Shown one piece after another: positions 24,040-35,369 of a stretch of 64,000 nt of DNA. The stretch spans positions 15,511,568 through 15,575,567 of the forward strand of contig NC_057925.1 of NCBI RefSeq assembly GCF_018873765.1. Direction: 5' to 3'. Under the pieces are notes generated by a model that did no database searches, was not told the origin of the DNA, and saw only the letters and a list, made by a program, of their open reading frames with translations. Numbering within the stretch: the first letter of the stretch is position 1; the number at the start of each line of letters is the position of its first letter. The position numbers and the translations under genes were made by a program. Origin of the DNA: Telopea speciosissima (taxonomy: Eukaryota; Streptophyta; Magnoliopsida; Proteales; Proteaceae).

Positions 24040-27000
24040 ATGGCGAAGCGCTTGATCCCATCTCTGAATCGTGTTTTGGTGGAGAAAATCATCCCTCCAT
24101 CGAAAACGAACGCAGGAATTTTACTCCCCGAGAAGACCAACATGGTCAGAATCCCAAGTCTTAACAGTTTCTGCGACTAGATAGTTCTTAGCTTGAATTG
24201 TTTCACTGTTTCTGTTTGTTGTTTTTTTTTTGGAAAATTTCATCTAGGTTTTTAACATTCCACTTTTTTTCCCCCTCCCCATAACGTTAGGATCTCTGAT
24301 AAAATGGAGCTGACTAGAATGAATTCGTTTTAATGCGTGACTTAGCTTCTCTGTTATCCGCATTCTGCAATGTATTAAGTTATTTGAGAACTCCGGGACT
24401 TTTTGTTCTGGATATTGTTTTAATTCACAAATCATTAAATCTGTGTTTGACTTAGTTTCTTCATTTTTTCCCCCTGCTTTTCACCTCTTTTGGATGGATT
24501 TGGTTCAATTCGAGAGTTGTGGATGCTGTTAAATTATGTGGAACTCGGTCTGAAGCTTCCAGACTTTCTTTTTTCTTGGGTCGCTGCCTTGTTTTTGTTA
24601 CTTCTTTGCCATTAAAGTAGTGTTGTAGTTTCTTACTTTGGTTTGGGCGTGTAATTTTGTTGGGAGACACCAATTTGTGTGTGATGATCTATATCTTTTC
24701 CTCTGCTTCAATCAGCTCAACTCTGGTAAAGTTGTTGAAGTGGGTCCTGGAGCTCGCGATCGAGATGGGAAACTTATTCCTGTTAGTTTAAAGGAGGGAG
24801 ACACTGTACTCTTACCTGAATACGGAGGAACAACGGTAAAACTTGATGATAAAGAGTAAGTGTAGCTTTTCCTTCCCAAGTTAAAATTCCCTAGTTTTCT
24901 TGTATTTGTGTTTTCAAGTTTTGATGTATAACTTCAGTATTGTCTTGAATTATACACATTTTGATTTCATTCCTAATTCCTATTTGCACTGTAATGTATT
25001 GGTTAACCATGCATCGACTCATTGCTTCGTCATGAATTTTTGAATTACATTCAGCCTGGAAATTGGCTGACTATTTATTGTATATTGATAGTTACTGTGG
25101 CAGGTTAATTATCAGATAGCAAAAGATGTAAAACCATGTTTTCTTTGGAAGAGGACTTTCTATTATCACTCTGGGTCTGTGTTTGCAATTTATGGATTGC
25201 ATACTTCAGATTGATTTAATGTGATATTCTAATTTGAATGGTCCTTGCAATTAACTAACTATTGATTGTATGTTGGATAGTCATTCAGTTAAAATAACGT
25301 TTGAGTCATATAAGATGTAAAATCATGTTTTCTATGGAAGAAAAGTGTCTATTAGCAATATGGGCTTGCAGTTGCCCCCTGCAATTGGCTAGCACTTTGA
25401 TTATATGTTGGATATTTTGTTACGAGTATATCTAAGAGGGGGGGGGGGAGAGTTACGTGGAAGGTTTTCTATATATTTTATAACTTAAGTAATGAGGGAG
25501 TTTAGAGTGAAGTGGGTCTTTTGGGTTCACGTATTTGTAGGGGTAGTTATCTGTAGGTTTGAATTGGTAGAGTCCAAGTCGTAGCAGCCAACAATTCTGT
25601 TTTTTTTTTTTTTTCAAATATTCAACTGTGTGGGAGCCTCCCACGATTTAACTTTATTTATAATAAGGCCAATGGCCAAATCCTAGTACAAATTAAATCC
25701 TTCCTTCATAAATCGTGGAAGGGAAAGGCTATAATTAAATGTTAATAAGTTAAAATACTGAAAAGACCTAATTGACCCTACTAACTTAAATTAAAAGACA
25801 CTTAGCTAAATCACTTAAATTGAGCCAATTGAACCAATTGGATGCAACCAATTTGAGCCGGTTCAATTAAATAACAGAAAAATAAACTAAGTATGGAATG
25901 CAAAATACTAGAGTGCAATCCTAAACTATGGCTCCCAAACTAAGCCCTAGTGTCAGGACTTCTTCTTCTTCTTCTTCTTCCTACGGGTGTGGGCACTTGG
26001 TGCTGCATCAACTCTCCCCATCTTAAAAGCATTCATCTTCGATGAATGGTTGGAGATCGTGGAATGGTCATCCAAATCAGGGTCAAGCTTCTTAAGAGCA
26101 TCCTCCGCAGATGGCTTAAACTTGTAGGCGGAGAACAGCTCTTTGATGGGTGGGATTGGTAAACAATAAGGATAAATGGTTGAGGAGGCAAGAAGTTCTA
26201 ACTAATTGACAAGGTTTATCCCTAGCTGAGGCTACCTGGGAAGACGTGGAGCAGATGGCAAAACAATTTCCTGATTATGGTCTTGTGAACATGACCAAAA
26301 TTTAATGGGAGAGGAGATTTATGAGTATATCTAAAGGGGAGGAGTTATGTGGAAGGTTTTCTATTTCTTTTATAACTTAAGTAATCAGGGAGTTTAGAGT
26401 GAAGTGGGTCTTTTGGGTTCACGTATTTGTAGGGATAGTTATTTGTAGGTTTGAATTGAAGAGTCCAAGTCATTGTGAGGAGCATATCTTGCTCGTACTT
26501 CTTTGTATTTGAACGTTGGAAGACGTTGGAGAAATTCTATTATTAAGAGAAAAGCCATCAAAGTGGGTAGCATTTGAAACTCAATCAGCACTTATGGGTT
26601 AAGCTGAGGTGTGGTTTCTCAAATCAAAAGAGACCCTCCTCACTACATACGATATTTGTTGTATTAGGACAATAATTAAGTGGCATGAGATGTGAAGCCA
26701 TGCTTACTCTAGAAGAGAGCTGTCTATTAGCATTCTGAAATGGGAATTGGGAATTGAAGATCATATACCATAAATTTATACCATAGTGACGTGAGTGCTC
26801 TTGTATCTTTTGTCTACGGAGAAGTATTGAGGAGTCTTTCGATTGTTTTATGTTACAACCTTTTCTCCTCAGTACGGAGCGATTTAAAAAAAGGCTGATG
26901 AGTGCATTCCAGACACAGATGCGGGTACACTTTAGTTGTGTATTGGACTCGATCATTGGAGAACCTAACATGGTCTATTGTTGGATGTTTAGTGTAAATG

Positions 27001-30000
27001 GTTTCTTATGATAGTGTGTGGTTCTTAGATCTGAGAGGTCTTTATCATTGTAGACCGATATGGTGTTCTTTAGTTATACATAAGGTTGATGCCTATATAT
27101 GACGGGCTATACATCACTATGTTGGGTCCATTGTGTCTGCATATGGACAAAAGTGATGCTTAATAAGGAATTCACTTCCCCTATAGGGAGAATATCTCAA
27201 GAGACAATCTTGAACTTGATTGGATGGAAATTCCGAGCTCAGTGTTTTATTTGTAAAGTGTTTACAAAAGATTTTATAAAATTATTATTATTTAATAATT
27301 ATTTTATAAGTGTTTAATTGCATATCTTGTTAGCCAATCAGTAATTAGGATGCTTTATACTAGTTGTTCAATGGACAAGGGTAGTGACAACAATTAATTC
27401 CATGCCCTGAGGTCCATTGTGAGATGTTGTAAAGTAGAGGGATTTACATGTTATGTTTTTTTTTTTTTTTTTAAATCAATTATGGGTTTTGTGGTTGTTA
27501 CCAAAACTAAAGTGCAATTAATTTAATTATCCGATTGGGTATGACTCAGTGTATGCTACTTTGGTGTACGACCCAATAGGATCACACCACTTGACACTAG
27601 TAATCCTAATAACGGAAGGAATCAAGGTTTGGCTATAAATATAGCCTGAAAAAGGAGAAAAGTTGTGCAATCCATTATTAGTTCATAAATTTTTTGAGAA
27701 AGAGTTTCTTTTAAAATTACAGACTCTCTCTCTCCAAGAGTTCGTAATTTTCATTATTAGAGGAAGGATTTCGCTGCATTCTTTTCCATCAAAGCGTTAA
27801 GTAGAGATCAATTCCTACCTTTGCAGGTTCAGTGTTCAAGTGTTGTGAACCATTGGAGGTGCCTCGCTTATACCCTATATTGTTTGAGGATCGAGTCTTC
27901 ATATTGGATTGGAAAAGTTTCGATTTGGTACTGTTCAACTAGTATAAAGAATCCTGATCATTGATTGGACAACAAAACAACATGATTAAACATTTATTAA
28001 ATAATAGTAATTTTATAAATTCTTTTGTAAACACTTTACAAACCACCGAGCTTAGAATTTTCGTCCAATCAAGTTCACCATTTTCTTTTGAGATATTCTC
28101 CCTATATGGGAAGTGGATTCTTTATTAAGCTTGACTTTCATCCACAAACAGACACAGTGGGCCCAGCATAATGATGTATATCTAGTCATATGTAGGCATC
28201 AACCTTATGTAGACTAAAGTACACCATGTTGGCCTGCAACGATAAAGACTTCTCAGGTCTGGGGACCACACAACTATTACGTGAAACCATTTGAACATAT
28301 ATGGCTATACATCACTATGTTGAGTCCATTGTCTATGCCTGTGGCCGAAAGTTCAACTCAACGCTTTGATGGAATAGAACACAGTGAAATTCTTCCTCTA
28401 ACAATGAAAATCACCAACTCTTGGAGAGAGAGAGAGAGAGGAAAAGGAGAGGGAGTCTGCAATTTTGAGAGAAACTTTTTCTCTCAAAATCTATGGGCTA
28501 ATAATGAATTGCGCAACCTTTCTCCTTATAGCAAAACCATGATTCTTTTCTTTTTTGGGATTACTAGTGTCAAGTGGTGTGATCCTATTTTGGGTCGTAC
28601 ACCAAGGTAGCCTACATAGTCATACCTAATTGGTTAATTAAATTAATTGTACACAAGTACACCTTAGTTTTGGAAATAACCACAAAACTCATAATTGATG
28701 GAAAACATTATGTGTATATCCCTTCACTTTATAGCATCTCACAATGGACCTCAGGGCGTGGAATTAAATTATTGTCATTACCCTTGTCCATTGAACGTGA
28801 TTATACATTTATAAAATAATAAATTTGAAAAATCTTTTTTAAACACTTTACAAATAAAGCACTTAGCTCGGAATTTCAGTCCAATGAAGTTCAGGATTCT
28901 CTCTTTAGATATTCTCCCTACAAGGGAATTAGATTCCTTATTATGCGTTACTTTTGTCCACAGGCAGACACAATGGACCCAATATAGTGATGCATAGTTA
29001 GTCATATGTAGGCATCAACCTTATGTACACTAAAGTACACTGAGGTGGTTTGCAAAGATTAAGATCTCTCAGGTCTGGGGACCACACTACTATCATGAGA
29101 ACCCTTTTACACTAAAACATCCAACAGTAAACCACAATGCGACAACCATGCAACAAAGAGCCCAACTTGTCCTTAGTCGCAAATACTTTGAGGTCATACC
29201 TCTGGACACACAATCACCCATATAAAAGTGATTGCGAATTAATTAAAATAAACCATTTATTTGGATTTGATGGACAATGTATCCAACATGCTTGGAGGTA
29301 AGAGGCTCTCTTTTGAATTACTTAATTTTCAGCTATAATTGTTCCAACTGCAGTGTTTTCTATGCTTCTTCTTGACTATTTGTCTTACCTCCCTGTGATC
29401 TATGGACAGAGTCATGAGTGTCTTGTGTAGGCATGTTGGACACTGCTAACCCCAAATTCCATGGTGTGCTGCTGCGTAAATTTAATGGATCAGTTTACGT
29501 ATATCTCCATGATGTTTCATCCCTAGTTCCTTTCTGGTACTTGATGCTTAGATTGTGGATCTTGTCATCGAGTGGATGTCCTGTTCTGATTCTGTTCCAT
29601 TGAGACTACCACATTTAATTAGGATAGCTAGATATATTGTGGCCAAACGACATCTCTTTTATTTGAAAACCAAGGTCTTACAATTGATTAGTGGGCTTAT
29701 TAGCTGGAGAATGGATGAGAGCAGAGATTTGTTGTAGATAGAGGCACATCTGTTTGAATGAGGTGATGATAGTTGAGGAATTTATTTATGTGTTGTATTT
29801 TGCCTTGTGGATTGTTTTGTATGGCTACATCCTTTATTTGACCAGTGACCTTGTAAAGGTAATCATTATATATCCACAACTAAAGGGGGAGAGGGAGGTT
29901 AACAAGGAGAATAACATAGTTTTTGAGGTGGTATTTTAATTGACGCTGTCGGTGAGATGCAGTTCTATGTTTGAAATCTTAACCAACCATATATAAGAGA

Positions 30001-33000
30001 TGCAGTTTCCTGATCTTATTGAAATTTGTAGCATATAACATGCATTCGACTGGAATTCAGAATATGCTAACTATTGTCAAAATCATAGATGGACCACATA
30101 CCAAGGTTCATGTACTCTGATGACGCTAAAATTGAGCTAGTGGAAGTTTTGTTTACGTCTCATTATTTCAGACCATCTGAATACATGTAGAAATTTTGTG
30201 GTATGTAGATTAGCAGTTGAATTAGTTGTATTTGTTCTTCGGACAGTTTAGTGGTGTATTTGTTTTGGAGTCTTGTATTTGGGGTTAGTTATGGGTTGTT
30301 ATAATGGAGGACCAGTTTGTTTGGTTGGTTTAGGCTGGTTTGCTCCAGATCTGAACCTTTTCGGTTTGATTTAGTTTACTACATAGTTGTCACGACGTCA
30401 CGGCGATCCAAGTCGGTGGGAGGGTGTCACGTCGATATATTGACATGTCGCAACGCCATGGCGAGCATGTCGACCATGTTTAATTTTTTATTTTCTGTAT
30501 TTTTAATGTCATTTAGTATGCTATAATATATGTCCTATAACATCAAAAATCAACATGAAAGTGTACTACACTAGTACTAATATACTATGCCACTATGGTT
30601 TAATTCATGAAAGTGTAACTAATATCCATTAGTGTATATGAAAGTATGAAAATTTGAAAATATAGATTAACCTGTCAAAATATTGACCGATATGCCAACA
30701 TATCGTGGTATGGCGTCCATGGCGACGCCATGGAAGCCATATCGAACGATATATTTACATCCACCATGGCGTAGCTCGATATGCCACCTCTCCCAGTGCC
30801 AGGACGCCATGGCGACGCCATGACAACTATGGTTTACTATAGAACCAGTTTACTGTTAATGTGAAGCAACCACAGGACCAGCCTTGCATGTGTAATTTTC
30901 TGGTTTCTTTAAGAGCAGGATTTGTGAGACTCATTTGAAGAAGTAGTACAGCTTGCCATTGTTGTCAAGGCGTCGCCTAGGCAACTCCTTTGCGTCCAAA
31001 CGCCTTGTTAGTGTTTGTAATGGCCCCCAAACCAGCCTAGGGGTAAGGGTCGTGGTTGGTTACTAGCAGTTGCAGCCTGTTGCTGCACAAAATTCATAAC
31101 AGATGTAAAAGCTCCCATAAAATCCTGTGGAGTAACCCCAGACACAATAGATGGTGGTGGGGGGTAGATTCTCCTCAGCTGGTGGTGGTGGAGGCGGGAG
31201 TTCTCTACTGGGAGGCATTGTACCTGCTCACAACAAGGTACACCTTAGTTCAAAATAACATCTCAACACTCCCACAAAGTTCTAGTGCACAAAAGATCAA
31301 GACAACTACCCTAGTGATAACAGTTCAATCCTAGGTGTAATGTCTCTATGTTCAAAGGATCCTATGTCACCAGTTTCTAGTTCAAAATCTACTCTAAAAC
31401 TTTTCTCTGATAACATCTTATAACGCCCCCCAAACCGGCTTAGGGTTAAGGGTCTTTAAATAAGTCTACAAGACTGCCCAGTTTTAGAAGAACGAACCAG
31501 AAAACTGGTCCGTTAGTCAATCATCACCAAATAACCTCAATAATCCCATCACTAATATCAGAATTATATAGCGGAAGTCTTTAACTGAATTAACCATCTT
31601 CTCCATATTAAGGTGCTGGTGACACCACATGTAAGGGTAAAGTACAGTAATCTCTATTACATCATCCTTAACCCTCAAATAAAATTCAAGTCAAAACCAT
31701 AAAGTTAAACTTCAAATCCATTACACCTTTTTCAAATAAGAAGGAAATAAAGTTCATTAATTGTTTATGCATCTCCCATCTAAGAATCATCTTCTCCAAC
31801 AACTCCAGCGCACTCATCACAACAACAAGGCTCCTGGGTCTCTATTTCTGAAAATAAAAGGAAATAAATTTCATTAATTGTTTATGCATCTCCCATCTGA
31901 GAATCATCTTCTCCAACAACTCCAGCGCACTCATCACAACAACAAGGCTCCTGGGTCTCTATTTCTGAAAATAATAAAGGGGTAAGCTTGGGAAAGCTTA
32001 GTGAACGAAAGGAAACGGAACCATAACATATAGCTGAAAACGTATGAATTTCCAAAACAATAATAATGTTCCAAAATGTGTATATCACGAGTATCTGAAA
32101 ATAACATGAGTTTCATCAAAACATGTCATGAGTTCAAATGTCTATAAAACCAAGCTTCCATATAAAATCACAGTAAGGTCCAATATGTGGCACTACTAAA
32201 GATCAGTATCACATAGTAAATCATAATACAAAATCACTGGGACGAGACTCAGGATCTGGGCTCTCGGATCCAGTAACAGGTTCCTATGGAGGGGAAACCA
32301 CACTCTTAAAGGTGACACTCTTGCCTCACCCCCCGGTCCACATACCCAACCACAATGGAAAAGTGAGCGGAAAGCTCTTGGCTCCCGGAACAGGACCATG
32401 TCCTTAACGTCACGCTCTTGCCTCACTCCTGTGCTCCACAATTCCATCCTAGTCCCTAACCCGTCTGTTGGAAGGGGGTTACAGTCCAATGGTATTCCAT
32501 AATCCAGAAAACAACCCTTTCTAGATTAGGTATCCATTCCCCTCAACAACAGTGTTCAGATTGTAACAGATTCTGTCCAATAAATTAAAACATTAATTAC
32601 TCCATTTTCCCTGGAAACAGGGGTAAGGCTGCGTAGATTTGAGCCTCTGCAGACCCTGCTAAATGCGGGAGCCTTGTGCACTGGGTATGGCCTTTTTAAT
32701 TACTCCATTTTCCGGAAATTTAGAAAACTCCTTAAACTTTATTCAGTACAAAAATCAGATCAAAATTCAAAGTTTAAGGCCTTCTGACACATCCCATTCT
32801 CGGGTACAAAACACTACCCTGACAGTTACCCGTCTATGTACACGAATTTTTAAATAGAAAATAAACTTATAATTTAACGAAATTTTTAGGAGATCATCTA
32901 CACACATATGTGAACTCTCAATTATTTCAACATGAACAAACTTGGACTTCTGTTCTGTCCAACCCAAAAAAAAAATCAGTCAACTTGTGAAAACCCATTT

Positions 33001-35369
33001 TCTCTCTCATCACCTCTCAAATCCGAAATTGGCATGCTTTAAATCCTTATAGTGCACTAATGTACTAGTATTTAGTGACTTTAAACCAATCCTTAATCAT
33101 TACACATCTCTCCAAAAGAAAATAATTATCTACCATGCAACTGCCTTCATGAATCACAATCCTAAGTTAGATGATACAGACCTTGTCGCGATTGTTTGTT
33201 TCAATAGAGTCAATTCCTTCTCTTCCTTGTAGTCTCTTCTCTCACACACAACCTTAAATCAAGTTTCAATCTCTTCTCCTTGATTCAAAATCATAGAGAA
33301 GACCTTGATCAAACAATGGTAGAAAATTTTGCAACCATGGATCAAAATCAACAAAACCTCTTACCTTTTTTTTTTTCCCCCTCTTCTTCTTTCTTGGCTG
33401 ATATAGGGTGAGATGGATCTTCTATCCCTCTCTCACGATTTGGGTAACATATAGCCCCCGTCGATCTCTCTCTCTCTCTCTTCCCTTGTTTCCTAATTGG
33501 ACTCAACCTCCTTTATTTATTTATTATTTTATTTTAGTTTCCTATTTTTTGGATGAAATTGGGGGCTGGGGATCTCGACCAGATCATGGGAGATAGCAAC
33601 CCCCCTTCCCCTCTCCATATTTAGTCCACCCAAACTTCCCTCTTTCTTCCTTATTTCATTCTTTCTCTAGTTCTTCCTTCCTAACTTTCCTATTTTGTCT
33701 CAACCTCCAAGATTCCAGCTTAGGTGGAGTCCTTCCTCACACCTCTCATTCCCAACGTGGGAAGTTCCCATACGTTCCATATATAAATCCTCCTCTCTAT
33801 GGTATTTATCAAGGTGGGCCCACTTATATGCCCAAGGCAAAAAGATATAATAAAATCCCCCCGCCTTTTTTTTATTGCTTCTCTCAAGAATCGTCTTTAT
33901 ACCTCTTTAATTCCATAGGGTCCTAACAACTACGCTAACCCATTTAGGTGCTACTAGGCTTCCAAATAAAAATATTTAATAATAGTAGCATGTAACCATG
34001 CGCAGGGAAAAATACAAGTATGCCTACCCTGCATTAATGTTTAAAAATAAAATACTAGGAAGGTTCTTACCTCAAGTGTGCATTCTAACAACCAAAATTC
34101 CACCTTTCTTGAATGCCGTGATTGTTCCAAAGAACTTTCATGTATGATATGGTGCGGTTCCATTGGACTTGCTCCTTACGATCTAAAATCTGAATAGGGG
34201 TTTCTTCAAATGACAAGCCTTCTTTCAGCTGCAACGGTTCATAATTCAGGGTATGCGATGGGTCTGCAACATACTTCTTGAGCAATGAGATGTGAAAATC
34301 ATCATGAATTCCGACTAACGCTAGGGGTAGTGCAAGTCGGTAAGCCACTGGTCCAACCCTCTGCAACATCTCGAATGGACTGATAAATCTGGGGTTGAGC
34401 TTCCCTTTCTTGCCAAATCTAACTACCTCCCTTCATTTGTGCAATCTGGTGAAACACACCGTCTCCCACCGTGAATTGGAGTTCCTTGTATATGTGTAGC
34501 TTTTCTGTCTATCTTGGGCCGCCTTGATTCTCTTCTAAATTAGCTACACTTTCTCTTAAGCTTCTTGTACCATTTTTGGTCCTATAACTATCCATTTGCC
34601 AACCTCTTACTATACAATGCTTTAGATGGGCCATCCCTATAGTCCTTGAAATCTGTTATTATAAGAAAATTCGACCAAAGGCTGATGTTTTTCCCAGCTT
34701 CCTTTCAAATCCTAGCTCAAGCTCTAAGCATGTCCTCTAAAATCTAAATCACCCTTTCTGATTGTCTGTCTGTCTGTGGGTGAAACATTGTGCTGAACTT
34801 CAGTCTTGTGTGCGTGTGCACTCCTCCTTCCCCCCTCCCCCCCCTCTTTCTTCTTCTTCTACTGATTCTTCTCCACGGTTTCTTCTCTTTCCCGCTGCAA
34901 TTCTCATTTCTTCCTAACTTTTCTTTTCTCCTTTCCGGCCCCCCATTAAAGGCCTGATACAATGTTAAACACAAGAAGAAGAGCCCCAAGACCTATATAA
35001 CCATTAAGGCCTAAACCCTAAAACAAGGTTCCTAACAATTGTAACAAAGCCTGGACTTTTATGAGGGAGATACCTTCCACAAGTTCTTCTGATCCCAAAT
35101 CTGGTTTGCTTCCCTGCATCATTGTTGTTTCAGAAACATTCATATTTATTTCCAGTTTTAATCATCCAACCTGGCAACGTCATACGACTCTTGTGGTTTC
35201 AAATAATTCTGGTGACGCGCTTTGTAGTTGTCCTACTTTGAATTGTCTTGTGTTTGAATGGCCCTTATGTTGTAATTAATGCTAATATCCTTTTTCCCTT
35301 ATTCTTGGAAACTCTTGCAGGTATCAGCTGTATAGAGATGATGATATACTGGGGACACTGCATGATTGA
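24040..35369 (+). CDS. CPN10: 10-kDa chaperonin (GroES-type CPN10)
   Basis: Encodes the heptameric lid co-chaperonin that caps Cpn60 during ATP-driven folding, by family likeness in mitochondria. Three exons are read: 24040-24144, 24716-24855 and 35321-35369. They give 97 residues, the usual family length. All junctions are GT-AG and in phase, and the last joins GA to G across the intron. Visible parts are [17 protein letters not shown], the mobile loop with the Cpn60-binding GILLPE motif (residues 26-31), the core [18 protein letters not shown], and the tail [15 protein letters not shown]. The start is the ATG at 24040; upstream codons in the same frame do not resemble the family. The second intron is about 10.5 kb and packed with mobile elements. 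No separate targeting peptide is seen, which is normal because the N-terminus of plant CPN10 serves as an uncleaved signal. Identification is very secure; the long-range third exon is supported by sequence and phase. Confidence 0.93.
25424..26640 (+). mobile_element. broken chromovirus and LTR fragments in CPN10 intron 2
   Basis: Two direct copies of an LTR start lie at about 25424-25605 and 26323-26500. Each is preceded by a purine-rich tract and carries ACGTGGAAGGTTTTCT or ATGTGGAAGGTTTTCT, then GAAGTGGGTCTTTTGGGTTC. The second is preceded by a chromodomain-like tail, [19 protein letters not shown], on the plus strand. Between them lies a minus-strand LTR-like piece (about 25626-26010) with a purine tract, AAGATGGGGAGAG, at its internal edge. 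This is a nest of at least two broken Ty3/gypsy fossils. Confidence 0.5.
26979..27975 (+). mobile_element. Ty1/copia-type LTR in CPN10 intron 2
   Basis: Starts TGTTGGATGTTTAGTG, a typical copia LTR opening, and runs about 1 kb to a CAACAAAACAACA end. It is read as LTR-only. Inverted relatives of the same family lie directly downstream, and an older relative lies at about 22.5 kb. Fossil. Confidence 0.6.
27990..28345 (-). mobile_element. palindromic copia LTR pieces
   Basis: 28000-28280 repeats the first 300 bp of the LTR at 26979 in reverse orientation. 28290-28345 returns to the forward orientation (GGCTATACATCACTATGTTG). This is a rearranged fossil fragment. Confidence 0.55.
28346..29126 (-). 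mobile_element. inverted copy of the copia LTR
   Basis: On the minus strand this begins TGTTGGATGTTTTAGTG at 29126 and follows the 26979 LTR for about 780 bp. It includes a GA-rich tract and the CCAAGAGTT block. With the forward copy it forms a long imperfect inverted repeat inside the intron. Fossil. Confidence 0.6.
29127..30382. other. CPN10 intron 2, nothing recognised
   Basis: Intron sequence without identifiable coding or repeat structure. Short open frames do not resemble proteins. Confidence 0.4.
30383..30833. mobile_element. foldback MITE with ATAGTTGTCAYGACG ends
   Basis: The left end, near ATAGTTGTCACGACGTCACGG, is the inverted partner of the right end near GGCGACGCCATGACAACTAT. 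The arms contain several CGCCATGGCGA palindromes and enclose an AT-rich core. A related GTTGTCAAGGCGTCGCC lies at 30961. Confidence 0.6.
31741..31974. repeat. 117-bp tandem duplication inside the intronic LTR
   Basis: 31741-31857 and 31858-31974 are almost identical, differing at only a few positions by eye, so the duplication is recent relative to the LTR itself. Confidence 0.9.
32593..32713 (+). mobile_element. truncated Au-like SINE with an 18-bp TSD
   Basis: An insert of about 85 bp (32611-32695) has the Au SINE 3' body: GGGGTAAGGCTGCG, CAGACC, GCGGGAGCCTTGTGCACT, GGGTATGGCC and a short T tail. Identical 18-bp copies of TTAATTACTCCATTTTCC flank it at 32593-32610 and 32696-32713. The tRNA-like head is missing, so the insert is 5'-truncated. 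It sits in the LTR of the intronic gypsy fossil and is therefore younger than it. Confidence 0.85.
34816..35320. other. end of CPN10 intron 2
   Basis: CT-rich tract at 34820-34930, then ordinary intron sequence ending in the acceptor ACTCTTGCAG at 35320. Confidence 0.5.

Larger units (their letters stand above)
31014..34815 (-). mobile_element. rearranged Ty3/gypsy Del-like fossil in CPN10 intron 2
   Basis: Reading on the minus strand from 34815: an integrase tail ([10 protein letters not shown]), a chromodomain-type tail ([23 protein letters not shown]), one LTR of about 2.65 kb (about 34080 to 31430), a primer-site-like TGTTATCAGAG near 31410, a gag-like start ([13 protein letters not shown]) at about 31218, then a second piece of LTR end at about 31048-31014. 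One LTR therefore has 3' internal sequence on one side and 5' internal sequence on the other. The element is broken and lacks most of its interior. Confidence 0.6.

Noticed and set aside
26020-26160. Minus-strand peptide-like stretch with [20 protein letters not shown]
   Set aside because: It reads through an LTR-associated purine tract and has no family likeness I recognise; probably fossil noise.
29418-29939. Possible small gene inside CPN10 intron 2
   Set aside because: Short overlapping frames without motif, splice support or conservation signs.
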